Notes: a model not told the origin generated them from the sequence alone. Counted from the stretch's first letter, positions 43,658 to 55,973 are shown. The stretch is 64,000 bases of DNA from Brachionus manjavacas (GCA_019054805.1 JAHQIY010000012.1:1550001-1614000); one strand, 5' to 3'. Made by a program: numbers and translations.

Positions 43658-44535
43658 TGATGAAATTTGTCTAAATTTTTATTTTTTAAAAAAAACTATT
43701 TTAATGTGACTTTAGTTTATTTATAATTTTCTCTAATTTAAGAAGATAAGATAATTTTTTTTTGATAATTTTATAATAAAGGTCAAATAAATAAAATTGT
43801 CTATGTTTTGGAAATTAATTAAAAAAAAAAGATTCAATTTTATAATTAAAAAATTAAATCAAAAAAAAATCATTAATTTTATTAAAGCAATCATATCAAA
43901 AATTAATTTCAGCCAATTCAAAAACAAAATCAAAAATATTAGTTAGGCTAAAAAAAAAATTTCTTCAAGGTGTCTAAAAAGAACTAACCCTTAAAAAAGT
44001 TGTAGGTCTTTCAGACTCAATTACTCAAAGATAAAATTATATATATTCTAAAAGAGCATAAAATTTTCTACACCCCACCGTTTATAGTTTTGTTTGAAAA
44101 AATTGCCAATTTTTTATTGAAAAAAAGAAAATTGGGCGAGCCAATTTTTATTATTGAAAAAAGTCAAATAGAATAATTTTTTTAGTTGAATCGTTTTTTA
44201 GTTGAACCTAATAGACTCTTTTTTTTTAATCAAAACTAGACAATATTCTGAACAAATCTATGGTTTTACTTTTTTGAATTTTTTTTTTTTTATTTAAATA
44301 AAGTACCGTAAACTCTTGACCACTACTCTTGGAACTTTGTCAAAATTTGGGTTTATTCTATACGGAAAAACCATCGAAACCATGTTATAAAATATTTTTA
44401 TTTTTTTTCAGAATAAACCTTGCCGCCTTACTTTAACTAAGAGTAAGCGCAAAATTTTGCATTTTTTTTTTGCTCTAGCATGTCCAATATTGTTGAGAAA
44501 GAATCTTGAAGTTTAGGATAAAAAAATTAGTGTTG
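43658..44535. other. Upstream region of the PAN/LolA gene
   Basis: This is A/T-rich DNA before the ATG at 43657 on the minus strand. No promoter motif, coding signal or mobile-element terminus could be identified. Confidence 0.4.
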
Positions 44536-45953
44536 GCAATCGACTCCAATCGATTGACAAATTTAGTAAATCGATTAATTTTTTTTAGTTGATTATTAAA
44601 TCGATTAATTGTTTTTAGTCGATTATTAAATCGATTTATTTTTTCTTGTCGATTATTAAATCAACTTATTTTTTTAGTCGACTATTTAAATCGATTAATT
44701 TTTTATTGTCGACTATTAAATCGATTTAAAAATCGATTGATTTTTTCTAGTTGACTTTAAAATTTCTAATATACAGTCTTCTCTCTTTAATCCGAGCATA
44801 AATCGCCCGGGAAAAACTTATTCGGATTAAAATATTCGAATTATCAAATAAAGCTTATTATACAAAAATAATTTATTTAAATTTACTAAATTAAGTTTTT
44901 TAATTGAAATACAAAAATTAACGAATAAAAATCAATTTAATTAATCAAATTTTTTTAGAAAAATAATTATCAAGCGTTGATTGTTGAAGGCTTAAAGCCT
45001 CAACATCATTTAATCGTGTTTTAAAATAAGCTATTGAATCCACATCTGTATTGTTCATTAAACCAGATTGTTCCATAAACAGATTGTTCATTTTTTAATA
45101 TGGAGAAAATAGACAAAGAAGAACAATTAAATAAATATTTCAAACACTCATAAATGTTTCATTCATATAAATTTTTTTTATTCTTACATGAATATACGAA
45201 TTAATTTATATTTTTTTATGTAATTTTCCAATTTTAACCCCGAGACTTTTGTCCGAATGTCGAATTTAACCGAACAAAAAATTCGAATTAATAAATGTCT
45301 TTAGCATGTAAAGGTATTGTAAAGAGCTCCGAGCCCGCACATTTATGTCCGAATATCAAATGCTTCGGATAAAAGTGTACTCGGTTTAAAGAGAGATGAC
45401 TGTATCTCGAAATGAAAAATTAGGAATTAGCAATAAATGTTTTTTTTTTTAAATAAAGATTTTTAAATAGATTTAAAATTTAAAATTTAAATTAACTTTT
45501 TTCTACCACAGGCTATACAGTCTGGGAAAGAAGAAATAAATTAAATCCATTAAAAAATCACAAAATGATGGTAGTTGCAGAAAATTAGTAGAATTTTTTA
45601 AATCATTTCAAATTTTTAATTTTAAAAATTTTAATCTTTTTTTATATTACGAATAAAAAATTTTTAAAATAAATCGTTGAATCGTAATTTTTGCTCTAAA
45701 TTTGATATTTTAAATAAATATAAATATCTTTATTTAAAAAAAAAAAAATGTTTATTGCTAATTTCTAATTTTTCATTTTGAGATATATTAGAAATTTTAA
45801 AGTCAACTAGAAAAAATCAATCGATTTTTAAATCGATTTAATAGTCGACTAAAAAAATAAGTTGATTTAATAATCGACTAGAAAAAATAAATCGATTTAA
45901 TAGTCGACTATATAAACTAAAAAAAATTAATCGATTTAATAGTCGACTAAAAA
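44536..45953. repeat. Foldback element with TCGATT tandem arms, interrupted by a Tigger copy
   Basis: The left arm (44536-44773, continuing at 45405-45455) and the right arm (45738-45953) are reverse complements. Each outer arm is built of about 35-bp units of GTCGATTATTAAATCGATTT type. The inner arm is AAATTTCTAATATA, then CTCGAAATGAAAAATTAG on the left and the matching sequence on the right. The Tigger element at 44774-45402 splits the left arm only; the right arm keeps the uninterrupted form. Confidence 0.8.
44774..45402 (-). mobile_element. Tigger/pogo-like deletion derivative nested in a foldback
   Basis: The ends CAGTCTTCTCTCTTTAATCC and (reverse complement) CAGTCATCTCTCTTTAAACC are flanked by TA (44772-44773, 45403-45404). 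The minus strand near 45093-44945 encodes a 48-residue end piece, MNNLFMEQSGLMNNTDVD, then YFKTRLNDVEALSLQQ and STLDNYFSKKI, resembling a Tigger transposase C-terminus. It is the same kind of derivative as 37120-37847 but a different family. Confidence 0.8.
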
Positions 45954-45959
45954 AATCAG

Positions 45960-46449
45960 ATCAATAATAATAATAATATAAGTTACAACAAGCTAGCAAG
46001 CTAGACTTGCGAAGATGGGAAATAGTAGGATCCCATCCATGGTAACTGTGGTATGTACACTGTGTTTAGAGCACAGTCACTTACAACTCTGCCTCCATCA
46101 CATTGAAGATTGTTATTCCTTAGGTCACTATTCCCTCTAGTCGATTCTACCGAGCCTCAGCACTTCATCCATGATAGGTTTATTTTTGCGTCTTTACTTA
46201 TCCAGTCTGCTCTTGAATTGATTGACGGATAAGGATTGAATGATCTCTTGGGATAGGGCGTTCCATGGAATAAAAAGTGCCATCTCAGTTGGCTGGTGGC
46301 TGGGAGTGGTAGACAAAGCTTCTTCTTGTTCTACCTTTGCCTTTGACAGACGGGACTTTGGCCAGTTCACAATGTTTGTGCCCGTGTACAAGAAGAGCTT
46401 TGAGGATTGTTGTTCTTTTGATAGCTTGGTCGTTTTTCTTTAAAATTTA
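45960..46449 (-). mobile_element. LINE 3' fragment
   Basis: The minus strand 46391-46194 encodes the end of a LINE protein (MALFIPWNALSQEIIQSLSV, then NQFKSRLDK), followed by a UTR and a TAA microsatellite at 45962-45976. The end pattern WN-LS-S-NQFK-LD is typical of CR1/L2-like elements. Its 5' boundary region is repeated in inverted form at 46668-46741. Confidence 0.7.
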
Positions 46450-46667
46450 GATTTCACTTTTTAATTTAATTCAACTACGTAATTTAATTGCAGAGTTTTT
46501 GCACAGGATCATCTAATATTTAGCATGTTTTTTGCAATAGTTAGCATTTTGCAGAAAGATTTAATCAAATACCATTCAAAATGTATAAAAAAATTACTTT
46601 TTGATCTGATTTTTTGGTCCTTAAATCAACTTCAAGATGCCAATAAATGATATATTTGGAAAAAGTA

Positions 46668-47420
46668 AAATATAAATTTTAAAGAAAAACGACCAGCCTA
46701 TCAAAAGAACAACAAATCAATCTTCAAAGCTTTTCTTGTACTGAACTCAGTCGATTTTGTTGAAAATTTAGACGCAGTTGCTACAACAGAGAAAAAAATC
46801 TGACTAATCCTATTTAATGAAGCATACAGCTTCAATTATCTGATCGACCAATTCATTCGAAAAAACGACCAAAAGATTACCATTGAAAACGCAGAAGATA
46901 CCAAAATGTCTAATTATCTACCATATGAGGCATCTTGGTATATGTACCATACATACCAAGATGCAATCTCTTTGAAGACACTGAAACAATAGATAATGAC
47001 AAACTTTCATCAAGTAAAATTAATCAATTAATTAATTATCATTATCATCATTATCAGATTATCTTCTTATTCCATCAGATGGCCAAACATTAAACACTTT
47101 TGCTTGTTTGCCAACTCCCAAAAACCCCATTAACTTGATTCCTACAGTTTATGCACATTCATTCACAAAACCTTCAAATCAATTGAGAGAATTTTTTTCC
47201 GATACAACTGGAAGCTCAACAACCTAAAGCATTTGATTATCGGGAAAACAAGTCTGACAAAGAAAAGCAAAAAGAAACCAAAGAAAATCTTCTTGAGTGG
47301 AGAAGAGAACCAAGTCAAATTGGACCCCAGAGAACCTTAACATGTCCGAGATCAAAAAACGTGTATTTAGAAAAAAAAAACAAAAAAAGCAAAAATATTT
47401 TATAGTCAATGAAATAGAAT
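46668..47420 (+). mobile_element. Degenerate LINE-like coding fragment
   Basis: 46671-46741 is the inverted copy of 46386-46449 (AAGAAAAACGACC, CAAAAGAACAACAA). Coding-like but broken frames follow (FVENLDAVATTEKKI, LFNEAYSFNYLIDQF, PTPKNPINLIPTVYAHS, ENLNMSEIKKRVFRKKK). I infer an ORF1-like remnant from context; no diagnostic motif is present. Confidence 0.35.
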
Positions 47421-47479
47421 TTACTTTTTCAATTTAACGAATAGAACAGTGAAATTGAAAAAGAAGCTTCATCTTAACT

Positions 47480-48430
47480 AAATTTTAACAAACTCGAAGG
47501 AGAATAGGAACTTTGTCAAACGACTGGTCGAAAGGCCTAATAGTCAAGCTCCCTAAGAAAGGTAACAAAATGATTTGTGACAATTGGTGAGGAATAGCAC
47601 TGCTACCAATGGCAAGCAAGGCATTCTGCAGCATAATTCTGGAAAGAATCAGGAACTCTTTGGATGTTATACTTAGAGAAGAACAAGCAGGATTTAGACG
47701 AGGTAGAGGATGCATAGACCAGATATTTGCACTAAGGAACATCATAGATCAAAGTCTAGAATGGAATAGCCCCTTGAATCTTAACTTCATTGACTTCTAG
47801 AAAGCCTTTTATAGCATACACAGAGAAACCTTAAGGGCCATATTAAGATCCCATGGACGATCTGGTGCGAATATCTAATACAGAAGCACATATGCATATA
47901 AAGACGTAAGATTTGGCGAACAACGCTAAATCGATGGTACACCAATCGAGTGTGTAAATGAATTCACATACCTAGGTAGCACAATCAGTGCTAAAGCAAA
48001 GAATGCCTTCGCAAGACTCAAACCAGTATGGAAGTCAACCAGCTACAGTAAGGAAACATAACTTAAACTATACAACAGTGTAGTAAAAGCAACACTGATG
48101 TACGGAAGTGAATGTTGGGGGATGTGTGAATCTGACAGGAAAAGTCTTAGCATCTTCCACGCGGGAAGCCTGCGGAGAATTCTCAGGATACACTGGCCTG
48201 AGACATTGTCGAATGCTGACCAATACAGAAGAACAAATTCAGAGTCAATGCATTAAGAACAAAAGACTGCTGGTAGTCTCACCTCAAGGGCGACGTAAGG
48301 TAGGACGACCAAAAGTAACATGGAGGTCAACAATCACGAAAGAACTCATCGAAATGAGAATAACATGAGGAGAAGCAAGGGTAAAGGCAAAAGATCGACT
48401 TGAGTAGAAATCAAAAGTAATGACCCTATC
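47480..48430 (+). mobile_element. RTE-like LINE fragment with internal deletion
   Basis: The pieces in order are IVKLPKKGNKMICDNW, then MASKAFCSIILERIRN with EEQAGFRRGRGCIDQIF, LEWNSPLNLNFIDF, FTYLGSTISAK, LYNSVVKATLMYGSECW, LRRILRIHWPETLSNAD and GRRKVGRPKVTWRSTITKEL. The order fits a reverse transcriptase of the RTE-like type, but the catalytic YADD segment is deleted and several stops and frame changes are present. Confidence 0.75.
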
Positions 48431-48441
48431 CTTCACAAGCA

Positions 48442-48633
48442 GTGAATAAGGAAAAAAAAAAGTACCCAAATATTGTCTTACTTAATGAAATAAAAATTGA
48501 CTCGAGTGAATCAAATATTTACAGTAACTTTAAAAATTACCAATCTGTTGATAAATCACGCAAAAAGTATGGACGAGGGGTAGCAATTTTAGTTAAAGAA
48601 GGAATAGAATTTAAACAAGATTTTTACATTTAA
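48442..48633 (+). pseudogene. Isolated LINE endonuclease fragment
   Basis: 63 codons: KYPNIVLLNEIKIDSSES, then SRKKYGRGVAILVKEGIEF. This matches the APE endonuclease start of the Jockey-like LINE at 16601 (PDIVLLNEIKLD; GGGVALLIKN). Only this short part remains, joined to unrelated LINE pieces on either side. Confidence 0.65.
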
Positions 48634-48944
48634 ACAGTATTAACCATTACTGTAATTTTTACTGGAGCTTATTTTTAAGGCACTTATTTTTATCAACTTC
48701 AATTCTCCAAAACTGTGGCTATCTTTTTTAAATACAATTCAAATGATGTTTATTTTTAAGTTTAATATTCCAATTTTTGATAGCTGATTCGTAATAGCTT
48801 TTGGCTTTGTTTTACCTTTGTTGTAGAATTCAGCAATTTTTTGTTTAACTTCTTCATTTACTTAGTAATTTTTTTTTTGATCAAAATCATAATTATTTTT
48901 TTCAGCTTAAATAAAAATCGATGCATTTCCGTTGTGAGCTATTA

Positions 48945-49130
48945 TGTTGATTCTATACTTCATCCAAATCCTGCTTGTAGATTTCTGAGTATCAAAACCA
49001 AAGCATTTGTGATTCCTCTCAAAATTATGCACAATACCTTGTTTGCTATTAGCAACAGTGTTATTCCTCGTCAATTGTCACAAATCATTTTGTTGCCTTT
49101 CTTAGTGAGCTACTCAATAACGTTTAAGTG
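48945..49130 (-). mobile_element. RTE-like LINE fragment, inverted second copy
   Basis: The minus strand repeats the segment at 47543-47715 (AAAGGCAACAAAATGATTTG; GCAGGATTT), covering the KGNKMICDN to QAGF region of the reverse transcriptase. It is truncated on both sides. Confidence 0.65.
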
Positions 49131-49568
49131 ATCTTGTGTAGCAAATGTAGCCTTGTATGTTAGATTTTAATTACTCAAATATTAATTGTAATGTTGTATT
49201 TAATTTTTAAAATTTAATGTTTTAAGAAAAAAAAATATTTTTTTTCGTTTCTAATTAAATATAAACTGAGAAATGGTAACTGTTCAGATATGCATGACTT
49301 GTTAGTTTATTAAATTTGTTATTTTCGAACCGATAGTCCAAAATTTACACAAAATTTTTTTTTTTTTCGAATTATTTTAATGAATAAATTAAAAATCTTC
49401 CGATTTATTTGACATAGGCTTAAACATTTCTCAAATTCATAATTTAGCATTTATTTAGTAATTTCAAAATAAACCAAGAACTTTTTTCCAAGAACTTCAT
49501 TGCACTCTTTAAACATCAAAAAGAAAAAAATTTTAAAGTTCATTTTATTTTTGATTTGAAAATTCAAG

Positions 49569-50996
49569 TGATGGATTTGAAAAAAAATTTCCACTGAGTA
49601 CATTTGAGCGTGTTTTGGCAAATACCTGTGAGTCAGGCGATTGCATTATAATGAGCACTTCCTTCATTAGCAATGAATCAAATACCAAGATGGATAGATC
49701 TTTGGTTACAAAAGCTTTAATCTATATGCAAAACCGCCATCCATTTCTTAATTCCTATTTGGAAATAAGCAAAGTGGCAAACAAGATGTTTTTGAAGGTG
49801 CCCTCGGAAAAGACGTCTCATAAAATCAAGCTAGAGTGGTTAGATTTGACAAATCAACAAGTAACCAGAGAAAACTTAATAAATGAATCGGCCAAGTTTC
49901 ATGCGGCGCCATTTTTTAATGAAGAAAAAAGCCTTTTGTGGAAAACACAAATCATTGAATTTAAATGTAACGAAAAATTGAGCTACATTATGAATCTGGT
50001 TACACATGTGGTCATTTCAGATGGTCTGAGCATTAGCTGTCTATCTGTGGAGATAATCAATATCATAAATGCTTTACTAGACGGCAAAGAGTGTGATGAA
50101 ATGAAGACTCATTTGGAGCCATTGGCTGACCTTCACACTCTTTGCGAGGAAAGAAACCTATTCAAAGAGTCGCACTTGAAAACAGTCAAGGAATTGAGCA
50201 AAGTAAAAAAGCCCAAGCTATCTTTACCTGACAAATTTAAAACAAAAAAACGAGGCTTTTTGCTAGACTTATTCAAATTAGACAAAATAAAGACCGAAAC
50301 GATAATGAAAATTTCCAAATCAAATGGAATTAGACTGACCAGTTATTTTCACACAGTTGCCATTTACGCTCTTCGAAAGCTTTTTTTCGAAAATGAGGTC
50401 CCATTTCCTGACCAAATTCCCATCGACATACCGGCCAATTTGAGATTTAGGCTAAATCCAAAAGTAGACCTAAACGCTTGTAGATTTCTAACTGCAATTA
50501 CAAGTTTTGTCACTGAGAAGGTGAAATTTGGAAGATATGATGATTTCTGGGCTGATGCTAGGTACATGCACGAATCAATTGTTAAGAGTACTAGCACTGA
50601 GACAGGATCTATTTTCTGTGTAACTCACACTAAATATCTTGATGTTTTTAATCAGTTCTTTAGATTTACAAGTTCCAGTGAGACTGCATGCAAAATTATG
50701 AAATTGGTAGATGACGAAGAGTGTGACTTGGGAGTGAGTAATTTGGGGCCGTTTGTCAACGATTGCATCAAGGAATTGGATGGAAAATTTTCAATCAGGA
50801 AATTTATTGCAGTGATTTGTTACTTTCGGTACCAAAAATAACAAACGCTATTATCATGCATATTATGTATTGGAAAGGAGAGACAATGTTCCAAATTGGA
50901 GCAAATAACTATTACATTGATTCGTCTTATTTCAAAAGATACAAAGAACTTATAATGCAAACCATTGATTTTACAATCAGAAATTCAATTAGTTAA
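49569..50996 (+). CDS. Condensation-fold acyltransferase, active-site His replaced and frame broken near 50798
   Basis: The open frame 49555-50841 enters the fold directly (FPLSTFERVLANTC), with no ATG before 49651. An upstream exon joined at the acceptor before 49569, or a start at 49651 (MSTSFIS), is possible. YMQNRHPFLNSYLEI matches the 'RHP-L' block of the condensation/PapA/alcohol acetyltransferase superfamily. The active-site block reads VTHVVISDGLS, where the family has HHxxxDG, so the second, catalytic His is Val. The SNLG block of the C-terminal lobe is present (LGVSNLGPFVND). After KFSIR the frame changes near 50797-50799, and the rest of the fold continues in another frame to a stop at 50996 (EIYCSDLLLSVPKITNA, MYWKGETMFQIG, YIDSSYFKRYKELI). 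A 1-nt loss or a sequence error would explain this; no intron fits. It may be a decaying gene or a non-catalytic paralogue. Confidence 0.65.
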
Positions 50997-53370
50997 TTCT
51001 TTAAATGACGCTTTTTTCAAATAAAGATTTTTTTTAAATTCTGTTATCGGAAGATCAAAAAATGGTCAAAATTGAGTAAATGATCAGCAATTATTATTTA
51101 AAATTTATTTTTGAGTATTTTTAATTATTATTATCTATTTCATCTAAAAATTTTGAAATAGTATAGTTCCCCAAATCATAAACTGTAGTCAGATTCTATC
51201 AATCTTAATCAATTCTGATTTAAATTAAAGACGAAAAATTTCTTGGGAAAAATTTGAGAAAATTTGATTTAAATTAAAGGAAAAAAATTGATAATTTTTG
51301 TTTATTTTTTTAAATTTTAAAATTTAATTCAGAAGTAAAGAACGCAAAAATATTAAATGAAAAATTATACATCACACTTGGCGACTGTCACTAAAGTTCT
51401 CCATAAATTTGGTAAACATTTATGATTTAAAGCTTAAAATTTCTTATTAAAAATAAATTATTAAAAATAAAATTATTAATTCAAATGAAAATAATTAAAA
51501 CAGAAATTAAAAAATTATTATATGGTAAATTATGATAATTTTTTTAAAGATTTGGTAAAAAAAAATTCCAATTTTTATCGAAAAATTGCAATTGTGGGAA
51601 AATTTTTCAACTTTAATGAAAATTGAAATTCCATTTTGTTTTTTACTCAAATTTACTTAAATATTAGGATCAATTTTAGGCAAAAAATTAAAAACATCCA
51701 CAACGAAAAACCTTCATTCGTTTTTTAAAATTTTATGTTTTAAAACTAAAATTTATTCTAAAACTTAAGACCTTTAAAAAAATTGGCGTATAAAAGTATA
51801 AAAGATCAGTCATACTTTTGAAATTCGCACCTGAAATACATTCTCTTCCAAAAAAATTCTTAATCATAATTTTTAAATTAAAAAATCTTAGTCTTAACTA
51901 CATCTGATGTAAAACCTCTTAAAAAACTCATAAGCCTATACAAACATTGTCAAATCAAAAGGATATCTCTGCAATATCAAAATGCACATTGCTTACCATC
52001 TAAATGATACGATTTTAAGTGAGTTATTTTTTGCAGACTTTTGTAGATTTTACCTTTAGATTTAATAAAGTATGTTTAATCCAAAAATTACCCCTGCACT
52101 AATTTTATCAAGAAATTACAATTGATTTCGTAATTAAAACTTGGTTTGATCATTTTAGCATCAAAAATTGATCATTAACTTAAAAATTCCAATTTAATTT
52201 TGGTTTTCTACCACCAATTTCCGAAAGATATTTTATTACTTTTGTCAAAAAATGATTTTGGGGTATTTTAACCTTAGGAATCCAAAAAATTATAGCTTCC
52301 TTTTTACTATGCCTACTAAAAGGACACATTTTTATTTTATTAAATGTTTTTTTTATTTATTTATTGATAACAAACTTAGCTAACAAAAAAAGAGAAAATA
52401 AAATTTATTTTTTGAAATATTTTAAACAATTATGTTTAATTAAAAATTAAAAAAAAAGATTCGACACATTTGCTAATTACATATAAGGTTTAATTCAGTA
52501 TATGCGGTATCATAGTCTCGAAAAGAGCATAAGGCTTGAAACTTTTATTTTTTTCAATTTCTTCATCGTTCCTCCTTTAGAAAAGTACAATAAGAATAAA
52601 GAAAAAAAATCTAATACGAAAAATAAAAAAATTGAAATAAAATATTAAAAATGAATTAAAAACAAAAAACAAATATCAACTGTTAAGAATGAGCTTAAAC
52701 TTTTATGAAATAACAAAAAGAACTAGCTGATTAACAATTACATTTTGTGAACTTAAAATTTAATAATTTTGGACTGAAAAATAAAAACTAAATTTTGGAC
52801 AAAAAATAAAAAAATTCAAGTGATAAAAATATTTGTTTAAATGACAATAGAATTTTAAATTTTCGACTCAATTTCTTGCAATTTTATTTAATTAATTAAA
52901 TAGCTTGAGAGTAACCCTCAGGCTGTGTAGAATGGGTATTATTCAATTCTTATCAGCCTAACATATAAAAAGAATCTAAATTATAATAAAAAAAAAGAAT
53001 AAAAAACACATAAAAGTGTCAAAAAATCCGAAATATAATTTACCTTAAATAAAAAGGTATTTTTTTAGAGTTCCTTTTTTTTTTAAATTTTAAAATGTTC
53101 GTCAAAATTTAGAGGCACTTTTAAACATCTAATTTAAAAAAAAAATTTAAATTCTAAACAAAAAAGCCTCTTGAATATTTAATCATTGAGTTGTGAACGA
53201 AAATGACTTGAATATTGAAAATTAAAAAATAATTACTAGTAGAAATATCATGATTAAAATTAAATTAAAATTTAAAATTTAATTGATTTTGATCATTTAA
53301 AATTCAAATAATGTCTCAAAGTTGAGGATAAAAGGAAATGTAATTTCAGAAGTGTTCAATCAAAGAAAAT
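50997..53370. other. Intergenic A/T-rich DNA
   Basis: No gene was found in 2.4 kb. An AATAAA near 51020 could end the acyltransferase transcript. ATAGTTCCCCAAATCATAAA at 51162-51182 resembles the terminus of the element at 41018-42276, but its partner end is not convincing. Confidence 0.45.
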
Positions 53371-55783
53371 ATGAGAATTAATCAGCTAATGTTTGTTTGT
53401 GTGCTGGTCGCTGGGCTAGTCGAAGCGAATGAAAGAGTGGCACGCTATCTTCCAGCTTACCAAAATCACGATAATGCACATTTCTATCCAAATAGAAATT
53501 ATGACCATGGCTATCAGAATGCAAATAATTACTATCCACCCAGGAAGTACAACATAATTCCTAACGCTACTTTTAACTACTATGTCACATGGATACCGGT
53601 CTCAGTCAACTACACTAACGCCACTTTAAACGCTTCAAATTACGACTATTTTGTTGGTAAGCTAAATAACAATTAAAATAAAAAAAATAATTAAACTTTT
53701 ATTAAATTAAAGAGTTGAGGCGTTGTTTTCCATTTAAATTTAAAGAGTGTTCAAATAACTATGAATGTGCAAACGGTCTGAAGTGCATCGAAGGCAGATG
53801 CAGATGCTACGGAAATCTACGATATTCGTATAAATATCGAAAGTGTGTTCCGTGTCCCAAAGGCTGGGTGATGTATGAAAATTTGTGCTACTACATTTCA
53901 AACCATAGACGCACTTGGTATGATGCTAAAAACTACTGCGAATATCAATCGTCAAGATTGATGACAATTGACACCCGAGTTATGATTGATTTCAGCTACG
54001 AGTTCTTCGATAAATTCTATCTTAAAGATTATTTTCATGTAATAACTTTTTTTTATTCCCAATAAATTAATAAAGAAGAGCAAAAATTTAAAAAATTAGG
54101 TTGGCGCCTTTGGATCAAAAGAAAACAAGTGGTATTGGTTTAGTGGTCACAGAATACCAGCTGGTGGTCCATGGTAATATAAACATAATTTTAAAATGCT
54201 GAAGAAATGTTCTGTTTCTGTTTTTAAAGGTGGAGTAAATGCTTCATACCAACTAACTACTATGGAAATTACTACCATTACAGTGAAAGCTGTGGAAAAT
54301 TATCTAAGTATGGACTTGGAAGCACTAGTTGTAATTCTGTCCGTGAGCGCTTTATTTGCGAAACAGGTAAAAAAATTATCTAAATCTTTAGGCTTTAATC
54401 ATTATTATTATTTTTATTAAAAAAATAATAATTTTGGCACATGCCAAAGCGGTTCAGAACGGTAATAAACCTTCTTTTCAGCCTTCATTCAATTTTGTTT
54501 TTGATTCTTTAAAAAAGATAGATAAAAAAAGATAAAGTCGAATTCGAATAAAAATTTATCATATAAATTTAATAATTAAAAATAATTTTTTTATGTGATA
54601 TTTTCCGGTGCCCTAACTTTAATCATTAGTATTCTTAGATTTTTTTTATAAGAAAAACATCAAGTATCTAGCCCTAAAAAATAATTGCCGGTGAAAATCT
54701 TAAATTTTAATTAATGACTTATTTGTTTATTAAAAAAAATATTTTAGATTAAATTTTATTATTTTTTTTAAACATTTGTGCTAATTTAATTTTGATGAGT
54801 TTAGATTTTGAATTTGACTCAAGAAGTCGCATCGACCACGAAATAAGACGCTACAATTATGAGGACACATTAAAACTAAAGAAAAGATGGATAAATCCTC
54901 ATGATTTTGAAGAAAAAATTGATGGTCCTTATGCACCAAAATCAATTAAAATAAAAGACGATGACTATTTGAATATGCGCGACTATCAACCTAAAAGCTA
55001 TGGTAGATTTTTTTTAGATTTTTTCAAGTATTTATAAAAAATTTTTGAAGGAAGCAATTATGGAACATACTTATCACAGTGTAAGTATTCGAGTCAATGC
55101 ATCTATGGCTTGGAATGCATTAAAAATAAATGTTGTTGTCCATACTACTATTATTGGTAGATTTTTTGTTGCAGAAAATTGCTAATTTTGATTTAAAAAT
55201 TCTATTAGGTCCTGGAAATCAAAACAGTGCATAAAATGTCCCAAAGGATTTGTTTACTTCGAAGGACATTGTTACTATATTGCAAGGCATCCGGCAAATT
55301 TTACGCTTGCAAATCAAATATGCAAGAACTACTATTCACATTTATTGGTTATCAAAACCAGAGTCATAATCGATTTTCTGCATGAGTTTTTCAGTAAATT
55401 CTATCTTAGAGGAAAATACTGGCTGGGTGGTTTGTCAACCAACTATACAAGCTACTGGCTTGACGGGTGTCTGATTGAAAAAGGACCCTGGTGGAACCAT
55501 TGCAATCCAACCTATTATCAAAAAAATGCCACTCTAAATCAGACCCAATGTATTGCTACTGATGGTTATGGCCTTGAAAAACTTGACTGTTCAATACCAT
55601 ATCCCTTCATTTGCCAATATGGTATATATTTGATTATTGTTTTTTAGAGACATAATTTGAAAATTTATTTTTTTTAAAGGTAAGAAGAAAATATTTTACA
55701 TTAGAAGATTGATAACTTCAACATCAACATCCACCACTGATTCAACATCATCATCGACAAGCTCATCAACAACAACAACTTAA
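53371..55783 (+). CDS. Secreted protein with two Cys-rich/C-type lectin modules and Ser/Thr tail, 8 exons, 547 aa
   Basis: Exons: 53371-53656, 53713-54038, 54100-54173, 54230-54366, 54805-55002, 55051-55156, 55209-55621, 55680-55783 (1644 nt, in phase). Residues 1-20 are a signal peptide (MRINQLMFVCVLVAGLVEAN), followed by a Tyr/Asn-rich region. Module 1 has an EB-like Cys cluster (CSNNYECANGLKCIEGRC) and a C-type lectin fold (CPKGWVMYENLCYYI, WYDAKNYC, WYWFSGHRIPAGGPW, RERFICE). Module 2 repeats the plan (CKYSSQCIYGLECIKNKC; CPKGFVYFEGHCYYI; YWLGGLSTNYTSYWLDG; PYPFICQY). The tail is Ser/Thr-rich and likely O-glycosylated. Neither domain shows a clear EPN or QPD calcium/sugar motif, so the ligand is open. 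Introns are 48-61 nt except one of 438 nt between the modules. AATAAA is at 55851. Confidence 0.85.
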
Positions 55784-55973
55784 TTTTTTTATTTGCAGCT
55801 TGCTTTCGGGTTAATTAAATATTTTAAATCAAATTTCGTAGCTATATTTTAATAAATCTTTTCACTGCATTTAATCCAGTGTTTTATTACCTGTCAGCTC
55901 TGTTCCTCAAAGTATTTATTTAAGGATTACATCTATATTAATCTATGTTAATATCTTGTAGCTATACAATTAA

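Noticed and set aside
51162-51440. Second complete copy of the 41018-42276 element
   Set aside because: Only the left terminus (TTCCCCAAATCATAAA) is convincing; the proposed right end matches over about ten A/T-rich bases.
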